Source: Candidatus Anaerobiospirillum pullicola (GTDB lineage Bacteria; Pseudomonadota; Gammaproteobacteria; Enterobacterales; Succinivibrionaceae). From it: a DNA stretch of 54,768 bases. The notes below the pieces were generated by a model. The model was not told the origin of the DNA. It did no database searches and worked only from the letters and a program-made list of their open reading frames with translations. This document shows, in pieces, positions 45,258 to 53,732 of this stretch. The DNA lies in NCBI GenBank assembly GCA_018884035.1, contig JAHLFE010000058.1, positions 1-54,768 of the forward strand, given 5' to 3'. The position numbers were made by a program, and so were the translations under genes. How positions within the stretch are numbered: the stretch's first letter is position 1; the number at the start of each line of letters is the position of its first letter.

Positions 45258-46424
45258 TTAATTAAAGTCAAATTTAAAGCTGTCCTTGCCGCCCTTTGGA
45301 TCGCTAAAGTAGCGGAAAAACTCGCTATCAGGCTTTAATACCAGCACGTCATTGCCCGCAGACATCGCCTCGCGGTACGCATCCATGCTACGTAAAAAGT
45401 CAAACAGCTCAGGGCTTTGCGAGTAAACATTCGCGTAAATGCGCGTGGCCTCGGCATCGCCCTCACCCATGATCTGACGCGCCTCACGCTCCGCCGTAGC
45501 AATCATCACCGCAACCTCACGATCAGCCTGAGCCTTAATCGTCTCCGCCTCTCTGCGACCTTGCGAACGGTGTAACTTCGCTACCGCATCACGCTCCGCA
45601 CGCATACGCTGGTAAATGGAGTTCGACACCTCAGGTGGCAGATTAATCTGCTTAATGCGCACGTCCACAATCTCAATGCCCAGCTCGTCCGAGCTGCTGC
45701 CTAAGTCGCGTAACGCATTCTGCATCACCTGCTCACGCTTGGAATTGGAGATCATGTTCTCCACCGCATCACCAGTCTGACCATCACTGTTCACACTGGC
45801 CGTGTCAGAATCACCATTGACGTCCGTAGTGGCGGTAGTAGTCGTATCAGCATTAGCATCAGCGCTAGTATTAGCATCAGAGCTAGTATTAGCAGCCGTC
45901 TGTGGGGTGGCCGTAACACTGTCAAACGTGCTCTCTAAGGTCACGTTGTCTAAGACCGAGTAACCTGAGCGTGGTGCCTGCTCCTGACCCGAGACAATCT
46001 CATGAATGGTCAAACGACCAATCTGGCTACGCAGCGAGTTGTTGATACGACGACGTAACAGCTCCTCAGCTTGCATGATGTTGCCACCTGCAGTCGTGAG
46101 GTAGAAGGTCGAAGGATCGCTAATACGCCACTTGACGTAAGAGTCGATGATCAGATCCTTCTTCTCCGCCGTCACAAAGCGGTCAGCACGAGAGCTTAAG
46201 GTCTGAATACGGGCATCAAGCACCCGCACCTTATCGATAAAAGGAATCTTAAAGTGCAAGCCTGGCTCGCTTACCGCCAACTCCGCCTCGGAGTTACGCA
46301 GCACCTTACCAAAGCGCGTGACAATACCCACGTTGCCCTCGCTGATAACAAACAGCGAGTTAAAACCTAAAAACAACACCACCAACAGCGTGGCTAACAC
46401 TAAGTTCAAAGTAGAGCTACGCAT
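45258..46424 (-). CDS. hflC: HflC, SPFH-domain modulator of FtsH
   Basis: HflC and HflK form a large membrane cage around the FtsH protease. The 388-residue protein has one N-terminal membrane anchor (residues 7-28), then the SPFH/band-7 domain (EGNVGIVTRFGKVL, PGLHFKIPFIDKVRVLDAR). A coiled-coil stretch (QRMRAERDAVAKLHRSQGRR, ADREVAVMIATAEREARQIM) and the cap region follow. An insertion rich in Ser, Thr, Asp and Ala at about residues 150-225 makes it longer than E. coli HflC (334). It starts 5 bp after hflK. Confidence 0.95.
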   Translation of the reverse strand: MRSSTLNLVLATLLVVLFLGFNSLFVISEGNVGIVTRFGKVLRNSEAELAVSEPGLHFKIPFIDKVRVLDARIQTLSSRADRFVTAEKKDLIIDSYVKWRISDPSTFYLTTAGGNIMQAEELLRRRINNSLRSQIGRLTIHEIVSGQEQAPRSGYSVLDNVTLESTFDSVTATPQTAANTSSDANTSADANADTTTTATTDVNGDSDTASVNSDGQTGDAVENMISNSKREQVMQNALRDLGSSSDELGIEIVDVRIKQINLPPEVSNSIYQRMRAERDAVAKLHRSQGRREAETIKAQADREVAVMIATAEREARQIMGEGDAEATRIYANVYSQSPELFDFLRSMDAYREAMSAGNDVLVLKPDSEFFRYFSDPKGGKDSFKFDFN

Positions 46425-46429
46425 GGTGT

Positions 46430-47776
46430 CTATCTCCCTGACTGGCCATAACCGTAAACAGGGCGGGTGCTAGTGCTGCGTGTGGAGCTACTGTTAGCAG
46501 CAGTGCTGGTGGTGCTACTGCTAGTGCTCGCCCCATAGTATGGGGAAGATGGCACGCTGCTCGAGCTGGTGGTATAGCCACTACGTGGCGTAGTGCTCAC
46601 ACTATTGCTCTTGACCTTGCCCTTGTTGGTATCGCCCGTGTTTGTAGGCATTGGCAAATACAGCACTGGGCTTGAACCCTCTGGGGTATCGAGAATAATC
46701 TTAGAAGAGCTGCCTAAGACCTCTTGCATCGTCTCTAAGTACAAACGCATACGAGTGATTTCTGGCGCCGCATTGTACTCAGGTAAGACCTGTTCAAAGC
46801 GCGCCACCTCACCTTGGGCGTCTAACACCACTTGTGAGCGATAGGCCTCAGCCTCTTGGCGGATACGCTGCACCTGACCTTCAGCGCGTGGTAAGACCTC
46901 ATTGGCGTAAGCCTCGGCCTCACGCTTAAAGCGCTGCTCGTCCTCTTGTGCGGCAATAGCGTCGTCAAAGGCTTCTTTCACCTCGTCTGGCGCACGGGCC
47001 GGTAAGAAGTTCACGTCCACAATGGAAAGGCCCATCTTGTATGGCTCAATGATGGAGATCAAAAGCTCACGTGTGCCTTGACGCACCATCTCACGGCCAG
47101 AGGTTAAGATGTCATCCATCATGGTGTGGCCCACCACATAGCGTAAGGCGCTATCGGTAGCTTCCATTAAGGAGTTATCAGGGTTGGTAACCGAGAACAG
47201 GTACTGGAATGGATCGGAGATGCGATACTGCACGTCCATTTCCACGATGACCACGTTCTCATCTTCGGTCAGCATGGCACCTGAGGACTGAATGGAGCGC
47301 ACTTGCTCGATATCGACGGTATAAGCCTGATCGATACCAGGAATCTTCCATTGTAGACCTGGCTCTACCACCTCGTAGAACTTACCAAAGCGCAAGACCA
47401 CAGCGCGCTCAGCTTCACGCACAGTGTAAAAGCCGGTAAAGATGAAGACACCTAATAAGACCACCACGAGGCCGATCAGTAACGTCTTCAAGCTGCCCTT
47501 GCGCTTAAAGGTGTTACCGCCCATGCCCCCCATGTTGCCTTTCTTATTCCACAGGTCTTCTGCTTTCTTAAAAAAGGAGTTCACGCCATTACCGTTGCCG
47601 TCGTCATTGCCATTGGCGCTATTGCGCTGCCGTTGGCGCTGCCACGGGTCGTCATTGTCATTGCCACCGCTATTGCGTGGCTCACGATCAGAGCTATTTG
47701 GCCGGTTATCCTGCGGGCCTTGCGGGCCTTGCGAGGGTGGATTCCAGCCCATAGTGGAAGTATTTTCTTCGTTCAT
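46430..47776 (-). CDS. hflK: HflK, SPFH-domain modulator of FtsH
   Basis: Partner of HflC. A Pro/Gly/Asn-rich cytoplasmic N-terminus precedes the membrane segment (LLIGLVVVLLGVFIFTGFYTV), then the band-7 domain (EAERAVVLRFGKFYEVVEPG), a coiled coil (EAYANEVLPRAEGQVQRIRQ) and a Ser/Thr/Tyr-rich tail. The start is uncertain. ATG 47776 (448 residues) is chosen; ATG 47752 would align exactly with the E. coli start (MAWNQPG), and neither has a strong ribosome-binding site. Confidence 0.94.
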   Translation of the reverse strand: MNEENTSTMGWNPPSQGPQGPQDNRPNSSDREPRNSGGNDNDDPWQRQRQRNSANGNDDGNGNGVNSFFKKAEDLWNKKGNMGGMGGNTFKRKGSLKTLLIGLVVVLLGVFIFTGFYTVREAERAVVLRFGKFYEVVEPGLQWKIPGIDQAYTVDIEQVRSIQSSGAMLTEDENVVIVEMDVQYRISDPFQYLFSVTNPDNSLMEATDSALRYVVGHTMMDDILTSGREMVRQGTRELLISIIEPYKMGLSIVDVNFLPARAPDEVKEAFDDAIAAQEDEQRFKREAEAYANEVLPRAEGQVQRIRQEAEAYRSQVVLDAQGEVARFEQVLPEYNAAPEITRMRLYLETMQEVLGSSSKIILDTPEGSSPVLYLPMPTNTGDTNKGKVKSNSVSTTPRSGYTTSSSSVPSSPYYGASTSSSTTSTAANSSSTRSTSTRPVYGYGQSGR

Positions 47777-48422
47777 GCCGTATGTCAATCCAGCCGACAA
47801 GCTAATCCTGTCAGACAATACCAAACAGCGACCGCAGCGCCTCTAAGGCACCAGAATCCCATTCGAGCCTAAAGATGTAAAGGCTCGCCATGTACAAAAG
47901 TGCAACCTGTGTCTCCAATCTTGAGCTAGAGACCGGAGCAAGAGTGCAGACTCAATCGCTAAATTAGTTATTTTAGCAACAAAGCGTTAGTTTTGGCAGC
48001 ACGACCAAATTAGCCTGCCAGCGCCTCAGCACAGGCACTTTTAGACGTCACACCGGCGCTTATCCCCAAGGACACACGTGCTGGTGGTAAGGCGCTAAAA
48101 ACACTGCGTTGCTAGAAACGCTCTTTGTAGCACACTAACGCTTAGCTCACGCTTAGAGCACGGCGCTGCAGACGCTTGCAGGCTCTTTCTTGCTTATAAA
48201 TATCAGGTAGCAACGCTAAGATAGCTGCTTTTTGCGGTGATGTGGTTCTTGCCTCTTTCTCTCCTCTTTTTATCTCTCCATCTCCCTATATCAATGTAGG
48301 TGAGCTGGTGGCTACCGCTAAGTGGCGCTTAACAGTGCCACCAGCCTCAAAATGGCACCAGAGTCGACCAAGAAAACCACGCCCACTTAAAGAGAGTGGC
48401 TCTCTAAAGTAGGTTGTGAGCC
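47777..48422. other. 646-bp spacer between hflX and hflK
   Basis: No gene. A 9-bp hairpin GCTGGTGGC/GCCACCAGC lies about 80 bp past hflX at 48304-48345, with an inner GGCGCTTAACAGTGCC helix. hflX and hflK are adjacent in E. coli, so the gap is unusual. Confidence 0.5.
48304..48345 (-). terminator. Hairpin after hflX, possible terminator
   Basis: A perfect 9-bp stem (GCTGGTGGC with GCCACCAGC) encloses a second small helix. No T run follows on the minus strand, so Rho-independent termination is doubtful. Confidence 0.4.
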
Positions 48423-49775
48423 CTACTCCACATCCTCAAAGCCAAAGTCTTCCTCTTGTTCCCATGGCAGGCCCTTACCAGTAAAGCCCTCCACACAAGC
48501 CCCCAGCCTTCCTGCAGTAAGCTTATTTAAGCGCGCCGCATCGCTAGGCTTAAGCTTGATTTGCAAATGCTCATGCCCCTGCTCATCGTAGCTGCTGCCC
48601 TCAATGGCTTTGGTCTCATACAAGAGCGAGCGCAGCTTGCCATCCTGTGGTTGCAAGCACACCGTAAACTCACACTGGTCTAAGGTCAGAAGCTCTGCCA
48701 CAGCTTTTAACAGGTCGTCTAAGCCAGCGCCCGTCTTAGCAGAAACATTGACGCGCAGTGGCTTGCCACTCTCATCGCGCACGATGCCCGCTGCCACCTC
48801 TGCATTCAGGTCGGACTTATTAAAGACCAAGAGGCTTGGCACCTGATCGGCCTTAATCTGCGCGAGCACCGCCTGCACCGCTTCCATGTTTTCTTCGATG
48901 CGTGGATCGGCGATGTCGATGATATGCAGTAGCAAATCAGACTGCACCGTCTCCTCTAAGGTAGCGCGGAAGGCTGCGACCAGTTCGTGTGGTAAATGGC
49001 GAATAAAGCCCACCGTATCAGCAAAAACCACTTTGCCAATCGTTGGCAGCACCATGTTGCGTAACGTTGGGTCTAAGGTCGCAAAGAGCTGGTCAGCAGC
49101 GTAGACCTCACTTCTGGTGAGGCGATTAAAGAGCGTGGATTTACCGGCGTTGGTATAACCGACAAAGGACACCACCGGAATCGCGTTCTTCTTACGCTGC
49201 GCGCGGTTTTGCTCACGGCGGCGCGCCACCACCTCTAAGTCTTCTTTAATGGCAGCAATGCGCTCGCGTAAGGCACGACGGTCGAGCTCAATCTGCGTCT
49301 CGCCAGGGCCACCACGTAAACCAAAGCCACCCTTTTGGCGTTCAAGGTGAGTCCAGCCACGCACTAAGCGCGCTTGCTCGTAGTGCAGTTGTGCCAACTC
49401 AACTTGCAACTTACCCTCGTAGGTGCGCGCACGCATCGCAAAGATCACGAGGATCAGCGCGATACGATCCATAACACGCACACCGATCTCTTTTTCGAGA
49501 TTACGCTCTTGTGCTGGCGTCAGGGGGCTATTAAACACCACCACTTCGGCCTCATGAGCCTGCACAGCGGCAGCGACCTCTTGCACCTTACCCGAGCCGA
49601 TATAGGTACGCGGATCGATGCCGTCGCGGCGACAGACAATGGCATCACAGATTTCTGCGCCTGCGGACTCAGCTAAGCGATGCAGTTCCTCGAGATCTTC
49701 TTGATTTTTGGCTTGAGGTAACTCCACATGAACTAAGATGGTTGGGCCCAAAGCAGTAAATTCTTTTTCCGCCAT
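48423..49775 (-). CDS. hflX: GTPase HflX
   Basis: A ribosome-associated GTPase that splits stalled 70S ribosomes, notably in heat stress. The start is ATG 49775 with AAGGA 4 nt upstream; the longer frame adds 31 unsupported residues. The N-terminal glycine-rich domain reads DPRTYIGSGKVQE, with LERQKGGFGLRGGPGETQIE in the linker. The G domain has GYTNAGKST (G1), DTVGFIRHLPHELV (G3) and NKSD (G4). A C-terminal domain and an acidic tail complete 450 residues (E. coli 426). Confidence 0.96.
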   Translation of the reverse strand: MAEKEFTALGPTILVHVELPQAKNQEDLEELHRLAESAGAEICDAIVCRRDGIDPRTYIGSGKVQEVAAAVQAHEAEVVVFNSPLTPAQERNLEKEIGVRVMDRIALILVIFAMRARTYEGKLQVELAQLHYEQARLVRGWTHLERQKGGFGLRGGPGETQIELDRRALRERIAAIKEDLEVVARRREQNRAQRKKNAIPVVSFVGYTNAGKSTLFNRLTRSEVYAADQLFATLDPTLRNMVLPTIGKVVFADTVGFIRHLPHELVAAFRATLEETVQSDLLLHIIDIADPRIEENMEAVQAVLAQIKADQVPSLLVFNKSDLNAEVAAGIVRDESGKPLRVNVSAKTGAGLDDLLKAVAELLTLDQCEFTVCLQPQDGKLRSLLYETKAIEGSSYDEQGHEHLQIKLKPSDAARLNKLTAGRLGACVEGFTGKGLPWEQEEDFGFEDVE

Positions 49776-50599
49776 AAAATCCTTGAGTGAGCCTCTAAGA
49801 CAGGCTCTGTGTACTGCATGGTGAGCCGCTTTAAAGTAGCTCCTCACCCATAGCAGTGCTACTAACAAACTTTATTTTTTGCATGGTGGCAAGGTAAGTC
49901 TTAGCCCAAAGACGTCTGAACGCCGGATAAAGGCTGCTTTAACCACAGCAAAGCCCTATAGCAAGGCCCCTATGATCAGGTGTCTGCTAGTTCTGGGCTT
50001 CCTACGGTGCAATAGCATTTGCACCACAGCCACCAGCCCCTGCATTAGTGATCAACTATAAGATCAGCATCGCAGCAACCCCAAACAACCATTACTCTGT
50101 CTTCTTATCGCCATGCTTGCAGGCGTACAGCAAAGCTAAGCTTAACTGAAAAGAGGAGCCTATGCCTAAGCCAGAAGCGGCGCGCTAGCAGCAATTACCT
50201 CTGCGCACATTGGCCACGCCTTACACCCAGATAAAATAAGACAGTCTCACCAAATTACAAGATAGCTCTTACCCTGCAGCTATCTTAAGCCACAACACCA
50301 TGGAGCATTTTGTGGCGCTCCTTTAGCTGATACTACATGACGTCAAGAGGCCATTACTACATAGCTATATGGGGTTAAGCAACCTCTTCAGGCTCTACAA
50401 ACTCGCTGGCCCTAGCCAGAGACTCTTTATGCCCCACCATCCGGCATCACCTGCAGGTATCGCCTTACTCATTCTTGTCCAACGGATAGCCCTACCACTA
50501 ACGAACCGAGGCACGCGCTGCCCCCAAAGTTAAGTACAACCTAACGCATACTCTGTGCCTACAATCTGCTTGTGCTCTCTGTACGCCAGTGCCTTTATT
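49776..50599. other. 824-bp spacer between miaA and hflX, no hfq
   Basis: The small RNA chaperone gene hfq occupies this position in E. coli. Neither strand holds a frame with Hfq signatures ([27 protein letters not shown]). No tRNA, terminator or repeat was recognised either. Confidence 0.6.
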
Positions 50600-51655
50600 T
50601 TACAAGGTCGCTGCCTGCGCATACGCCCACAGCTGAGGGTGACTCTTCATAATGTGAAGCGCCCGCTCCAGCTTATCCGGCTCCTCAAACCATAAGTAAT
50701 GCCGCTCCGTGCCATCAGCCGTCACCGTGGTTGTAGTGGTGGTATTGTCTGGAAGCCGAGTCTTTGCAGCGTCATCCTTACCACTACTCTCCTCGCTTTT
50801 TAAGCCGCCACGCAGCCATGTCATCTGGTGCTTAGCCAAGCGCGCCGTAGCAATGATACCGAGCTCAATCATTTGCTCGTAGCTGACCTCACCTTGTAAG
50901 TACATCGCAGCTTGTCTGTAACCTACAGCACGCATCGCCGGAGCATTATGGTAAATGCCACGATCTAATAACGCTTGCGTCTCTTCAAGTAAGCCATGCT
51001 CCTGCTGTAGCATCTGCACAAAGCGCTGGCGAATTACCTCACGCAAGTGAGTGCGGTCGTTGTTCTTTGGCAGTAAAACCAGCTCTAAGCGCGTAAAAGG
51101 ACAGGCCTCTTTAGGCTGCTGTAAAAAGCTACTCATCGCGCGCCCCGTTAAAAAGTACACCTCCAGAGCCCGCGCCACTCGCTGCTTATCGTTAGGGGCC
51201 AGCTTCGCATAAAGAGGTGGGTCATACTGCGCTAAGAGCTGATGCAGCGCAGGCCAGCCTTGCTCATCGGCTAGGGCTTGCACCTTTGCTCTCACCTCAG
51301 GAGTGGAAGTAGGCACAGGGGAGAGGCCATCTACCAGAGCTTTGTAGTACATCATGGTGCCACCACAAATAATAGGCAGCGCCCCACGCGCACGAATTTC
51401 CCCGACAAGGGCAATGCAATCTGCCCGAAATTGTGCCGCACTGTAGCTGTCAGCAGGATCGCAGATATCAATGAGATGGTGTGGGCAGATACTAAGCTCG
51501 TCTGCTGTAGGCTTAGCAGTACCCACGTCCATGCCCTTATACACCAACGCCGAGTCCAGCGAAATGATCTCCGCGCGCAGGTGCTTTGCTAACTGTAACG
51601 CCAATGCACTCTTGCCGGATGCGGTTGGGCCTAAGATGACCAGCGCTTCACACAT
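50600..51655 (-). CDS. miaA: tRNA dimethylallyltransferase
   Basis: MiaA adds the dimethylallyl group to A37 of tRNAs reading UNN codons. The 351-residue protein has the P-loop GPTASGKS at residues 9-16, then SLDSALVYKGMDVGTAKP with the tRNA-contacting Asp, GGTMMYYKALVDGLS, and the Zn-free C-terminal block ARLAKHQMTWLRGG. A Ser/Lys/Asp/Thr-rich insertion (about 280-318, with six consecutive Thr) precedes the last helix. AGGAGG lies 8 nt before the ATG. mutL, the usual upstream neighbour, is replaced by a GntR regulator gene. Confidence 0.96.
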   Translation of the reverse strand: MCEALVILGPTASGKSALALQLAKHLRAEIISLDSALVYKGMDVGTAKPTADELSICPHHLIDICDPADSYSAAQFRADCIALVGEIRARGALPIICGGTMMYYKALVDGLSPVPTSTPEVRAKVQALADEQGWPALHQLLAQYDPPLYAKLAPNDKQRVARALEVYFLTGRAMSSFLQQPKEACPFTRLELVLLPKNNDRTHLREVIRQRFVQMLQQEHGLLEETQALLDRGIYHNAPAMRAVGYRQAAMYLQGEVSYEQMIELGIIATARLAKHQMTWLRGGLKSEESSGKDDAAKTRLPDNTTTTTTVTADGTERHYLWFEEPDKLERALHIMKSHPQLWAYAQAATL

Positions 51656-51775
51656 CTTATCTTCCTCCTACCTGCTGACCAAACCTAACCTTGAGACTAC
51701 CCTTGAGAGCACTAACCTCACTCCAAAGAACACAACCCCAAGTACTACACTACCCCTCTAAACTCAAAGTTACCT

Positions 51776-51813
51776 TGGTGGCTAAAGGCAGAGCTGCTGC
51801 CTCTTAGCCACCA
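51776..51813 (-). terminator. Long hairpin after gntR-2
   Basis: TGGTGGCTAA pairs with TTAGCCACCA, and an inner AGGCAG/CTGCCT helix closes a 5-nt loop, giving 16 bp in two stacked stems. It lies about 35 bp past the regulator gene. No T tract follows, so it may stabilise the 3' end. Confidence 0.5.
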
Positions 51814-51848
51814 TAGTCCTTAAAAAGGAAAGCCCTTGAGGTTGAGCT

Positions 51849-53057
51849 CTAGCGACCAGAGAGTGATCTGCCTCTAGCCTTAGTACGCGCTCTAATCTTC
51901 GCGCGCTCCTCTTCGGCCTTGAGACGCGCCTTTTCGTCCTCGGCATCCAGCTGGGCCAGCGACTCAGGACTAAACCAGTCACGATAGCGGCGCATTACGC
52001 TCTTGTGGCTCTCGTTAATGGTGCTTAAGTGCGCCTCAAGCAGAGTCAGGCACAGGGGGTAATTCTCCGCCTTAAGCCCCTCAAAGATCTGCCAGTGCTC
52101 GTTGGTCAGCACCTCAGTTGGCGTGATCTGATGAAAGGTAAAGAAGCGGATGCGATCCATCTGCCCCTTGATCAGCTGTACCGTGTCCCACGCCATAGGT
52201 GCGCCAGACATAGAGCACAGCCGCTCATGAAAAGCATCATCTAAGCGCAGGTAGGTGGCACGCCACTCCTTTTCTCGCGTCTCTTGCTCTTCCTGACGCT
52301 CCTGCTCGGAGTTAAGAGCCGCAGCCTTGTCTAAGTTCAGCTCCTTATCGGGGGTTGCTGCTGTAACCTCACCAAAGCGCTTCTCAGCGACAAGATGCTC
52401 ATCGTCAATCACCACATCGCTGCTCTCAATAGCAGCTGGAGCTAGCGTCGTAGGCATCGAGGCCGTTGGGCTCTTGCGCCGCTTGCTGGTGCGCACGGTG
52501 TGCTGTGGAATGTGATTAAGCGCTAAGCGCTTGGCATCAACGGCAGCTTGCGCTTGACTTAAGGGTCTGACGTTGGCGGCTGTTCTCGCGGCGGTGACAA
52601 TCTTATCGGCCAAAGACTCTTCTGCAAGGTCGAGTTTGAGCGTGGAATACTTCATATCGCACTCATGCTGCTGGGCGATGACCTTTTCGATTTGCTGCAA
52701 TAAGCGCGTGCGGGTGTGCTTGTCGAGCTTAATGAAGTTGAGCAAGCACTCCTTTTCGATAGCGGTACGGATAAAGACCGCCTGCTGCAGCGCACTGACA
52801 GAAATACGCTCCACTACCGAGCCACGTTGCGGCAGCACGGACAAGAGTCCCTCATAGCTTAAGCCCATTAGAGCTTCGCGCACAGGCTGTCTGGAGACAT
52901 GAAAGTGCTCGGACAGGGCATTTTCAGACAGGAGCGTTCCTGGCTTAATGGTGGTCTCAATGATGAGCTTACGTAAGAAATCGTAAATTTGGGCGCTGAT
53001 CACCCTCTTGGAGGACAATCGCAAGCGAGGGAGGACGATAGTACTTGCAGCAGACAT
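51849..53057 (-). CDS. FadR/FCD-subfamily GntR regulator with large insertion (paralogue 2)
   Basis: A 402-residue regulator starting at ATG 53057. Residues 17-85 hold the winged helix-turn-helix (TLLSENALSEHFHVSRQPVR), almost identical in pattern to the regulator at 19212. The FCD domain begins normally (VFIRTAIEKECLLNF) but is interrupted at about residues 137-262 by a charged, Ala/Thr/Glu-rich stretch. It resumes at YLRLDDAFHERLC and continues with MDRIRFFTFHQITPTEV, ending in a Lys/Arg/Glu tail. The insertion lies between two helices of the effector domain, so ligand binding may still be possible. Two palindromes lie upstream. The target is unknown. Confidence 0.87.
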   Translation of the reverse strand: MSAASTIVLPRLRLSSKRVISAQIYDFLRKLIIETTIKPGTLLSENALSEHFHVSRQPVREALMGLSYEGLLSVLPQRGSVVERISVSALQQAVFIRTAIEKECLLNFIKLDKHTRTRLLQQIEKVIAQQHECDMKYSTLKLDLAEESLADKIVTAARTAANVRPLSQAQAAVDAKRLALNHIPQHTVRTSKRRKSPTASMPTTLAPAAIESSDVVIDDEHLVAEKRFGEVTAATPDKELNLDKAAALNSEQERQEEQETREKEWRATYLRLDDAFHERLCSMSGAPMAWDTVQLIKGQMDRIRFFTFHQITPTEVLTNEHWQIFEGLKAENYPLCLTLLEAHLSTINESHKSVMRRYRDWFSPESLAQLDAEDEKARLKAEEERAKIRARTKARGRSLSGR

Positions 53058-53152
53058 GCAAAACCCACTTTGAGCGAAAATTAGAGTCGCTGGCAGCACT
53101 GACTCCTCACCGCCCCCGCCAGCGTGCCATTTACCACCTACAGCGACGCCAA

Positions 53153-53173
53153 AGAGAGGTTTATTTCCTCTCT
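53153..53173. promoter_or_regulatory. Operator-like inverted repeat upstream of gntR-2
   Basis: AGAGAGG and CCTCTCT are perfect 7-bp arms separated by TTTATTT, about 95 bp before the start codon. It could be an autoregulatory site or an mRNA leader hairpin. The palindrome CTAGTCGACTAG lies 170 bp further upstream. Confidence 0.4.
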
Positions 53174-53700
53174 GCGTTTCGTGGGCAGTAGCAAGGGGAT
53201 AGCACCTGTAGCTAGTCTTGGGAAGCAACAGTTCACTGCAAAACAAAATCCCAGCTTGCACCTATCTATATTAGCAGTCTTATGGCGCTTGCGAAAAGTT
53301 GCGCACAGAGAAAACGTGATTTTTGTGGGCACGGCCTCAATCTAGTCGACTAGCAGACAAGAATGGCGCTAATTGTAGTTGCGACGCAATTGGGCTTCGT
53401 GTTGGGGTTGTGACAGTAAGGATAATGGTGAGTTTTTTAACGGGCTTGCGGTGTATCAAGCTTGGCAGCACCCGCCCCTCACGCAAGCACCGCTCTAATC
53501 GGAGTATCGGCAATCACTCCGCGTAAGGCACTGCCTAATACCTACCCTCGAGATAAGTTATGGCCCCATAGACCTTAACCAACCGCTATTATCTGCTGAA
53601 CTTTGCGCAGAGTGGCTGGCTGACCAGCCACCTATCCTTAAGCAGGCGTCAGTTCACGCTCACTGGTAGAGGTGGTCGCCCCTGTCTGCTACGCCTTGTT

Positions 53701-53731
<31 letters not shown>

Positions 53732-53732
53732 C

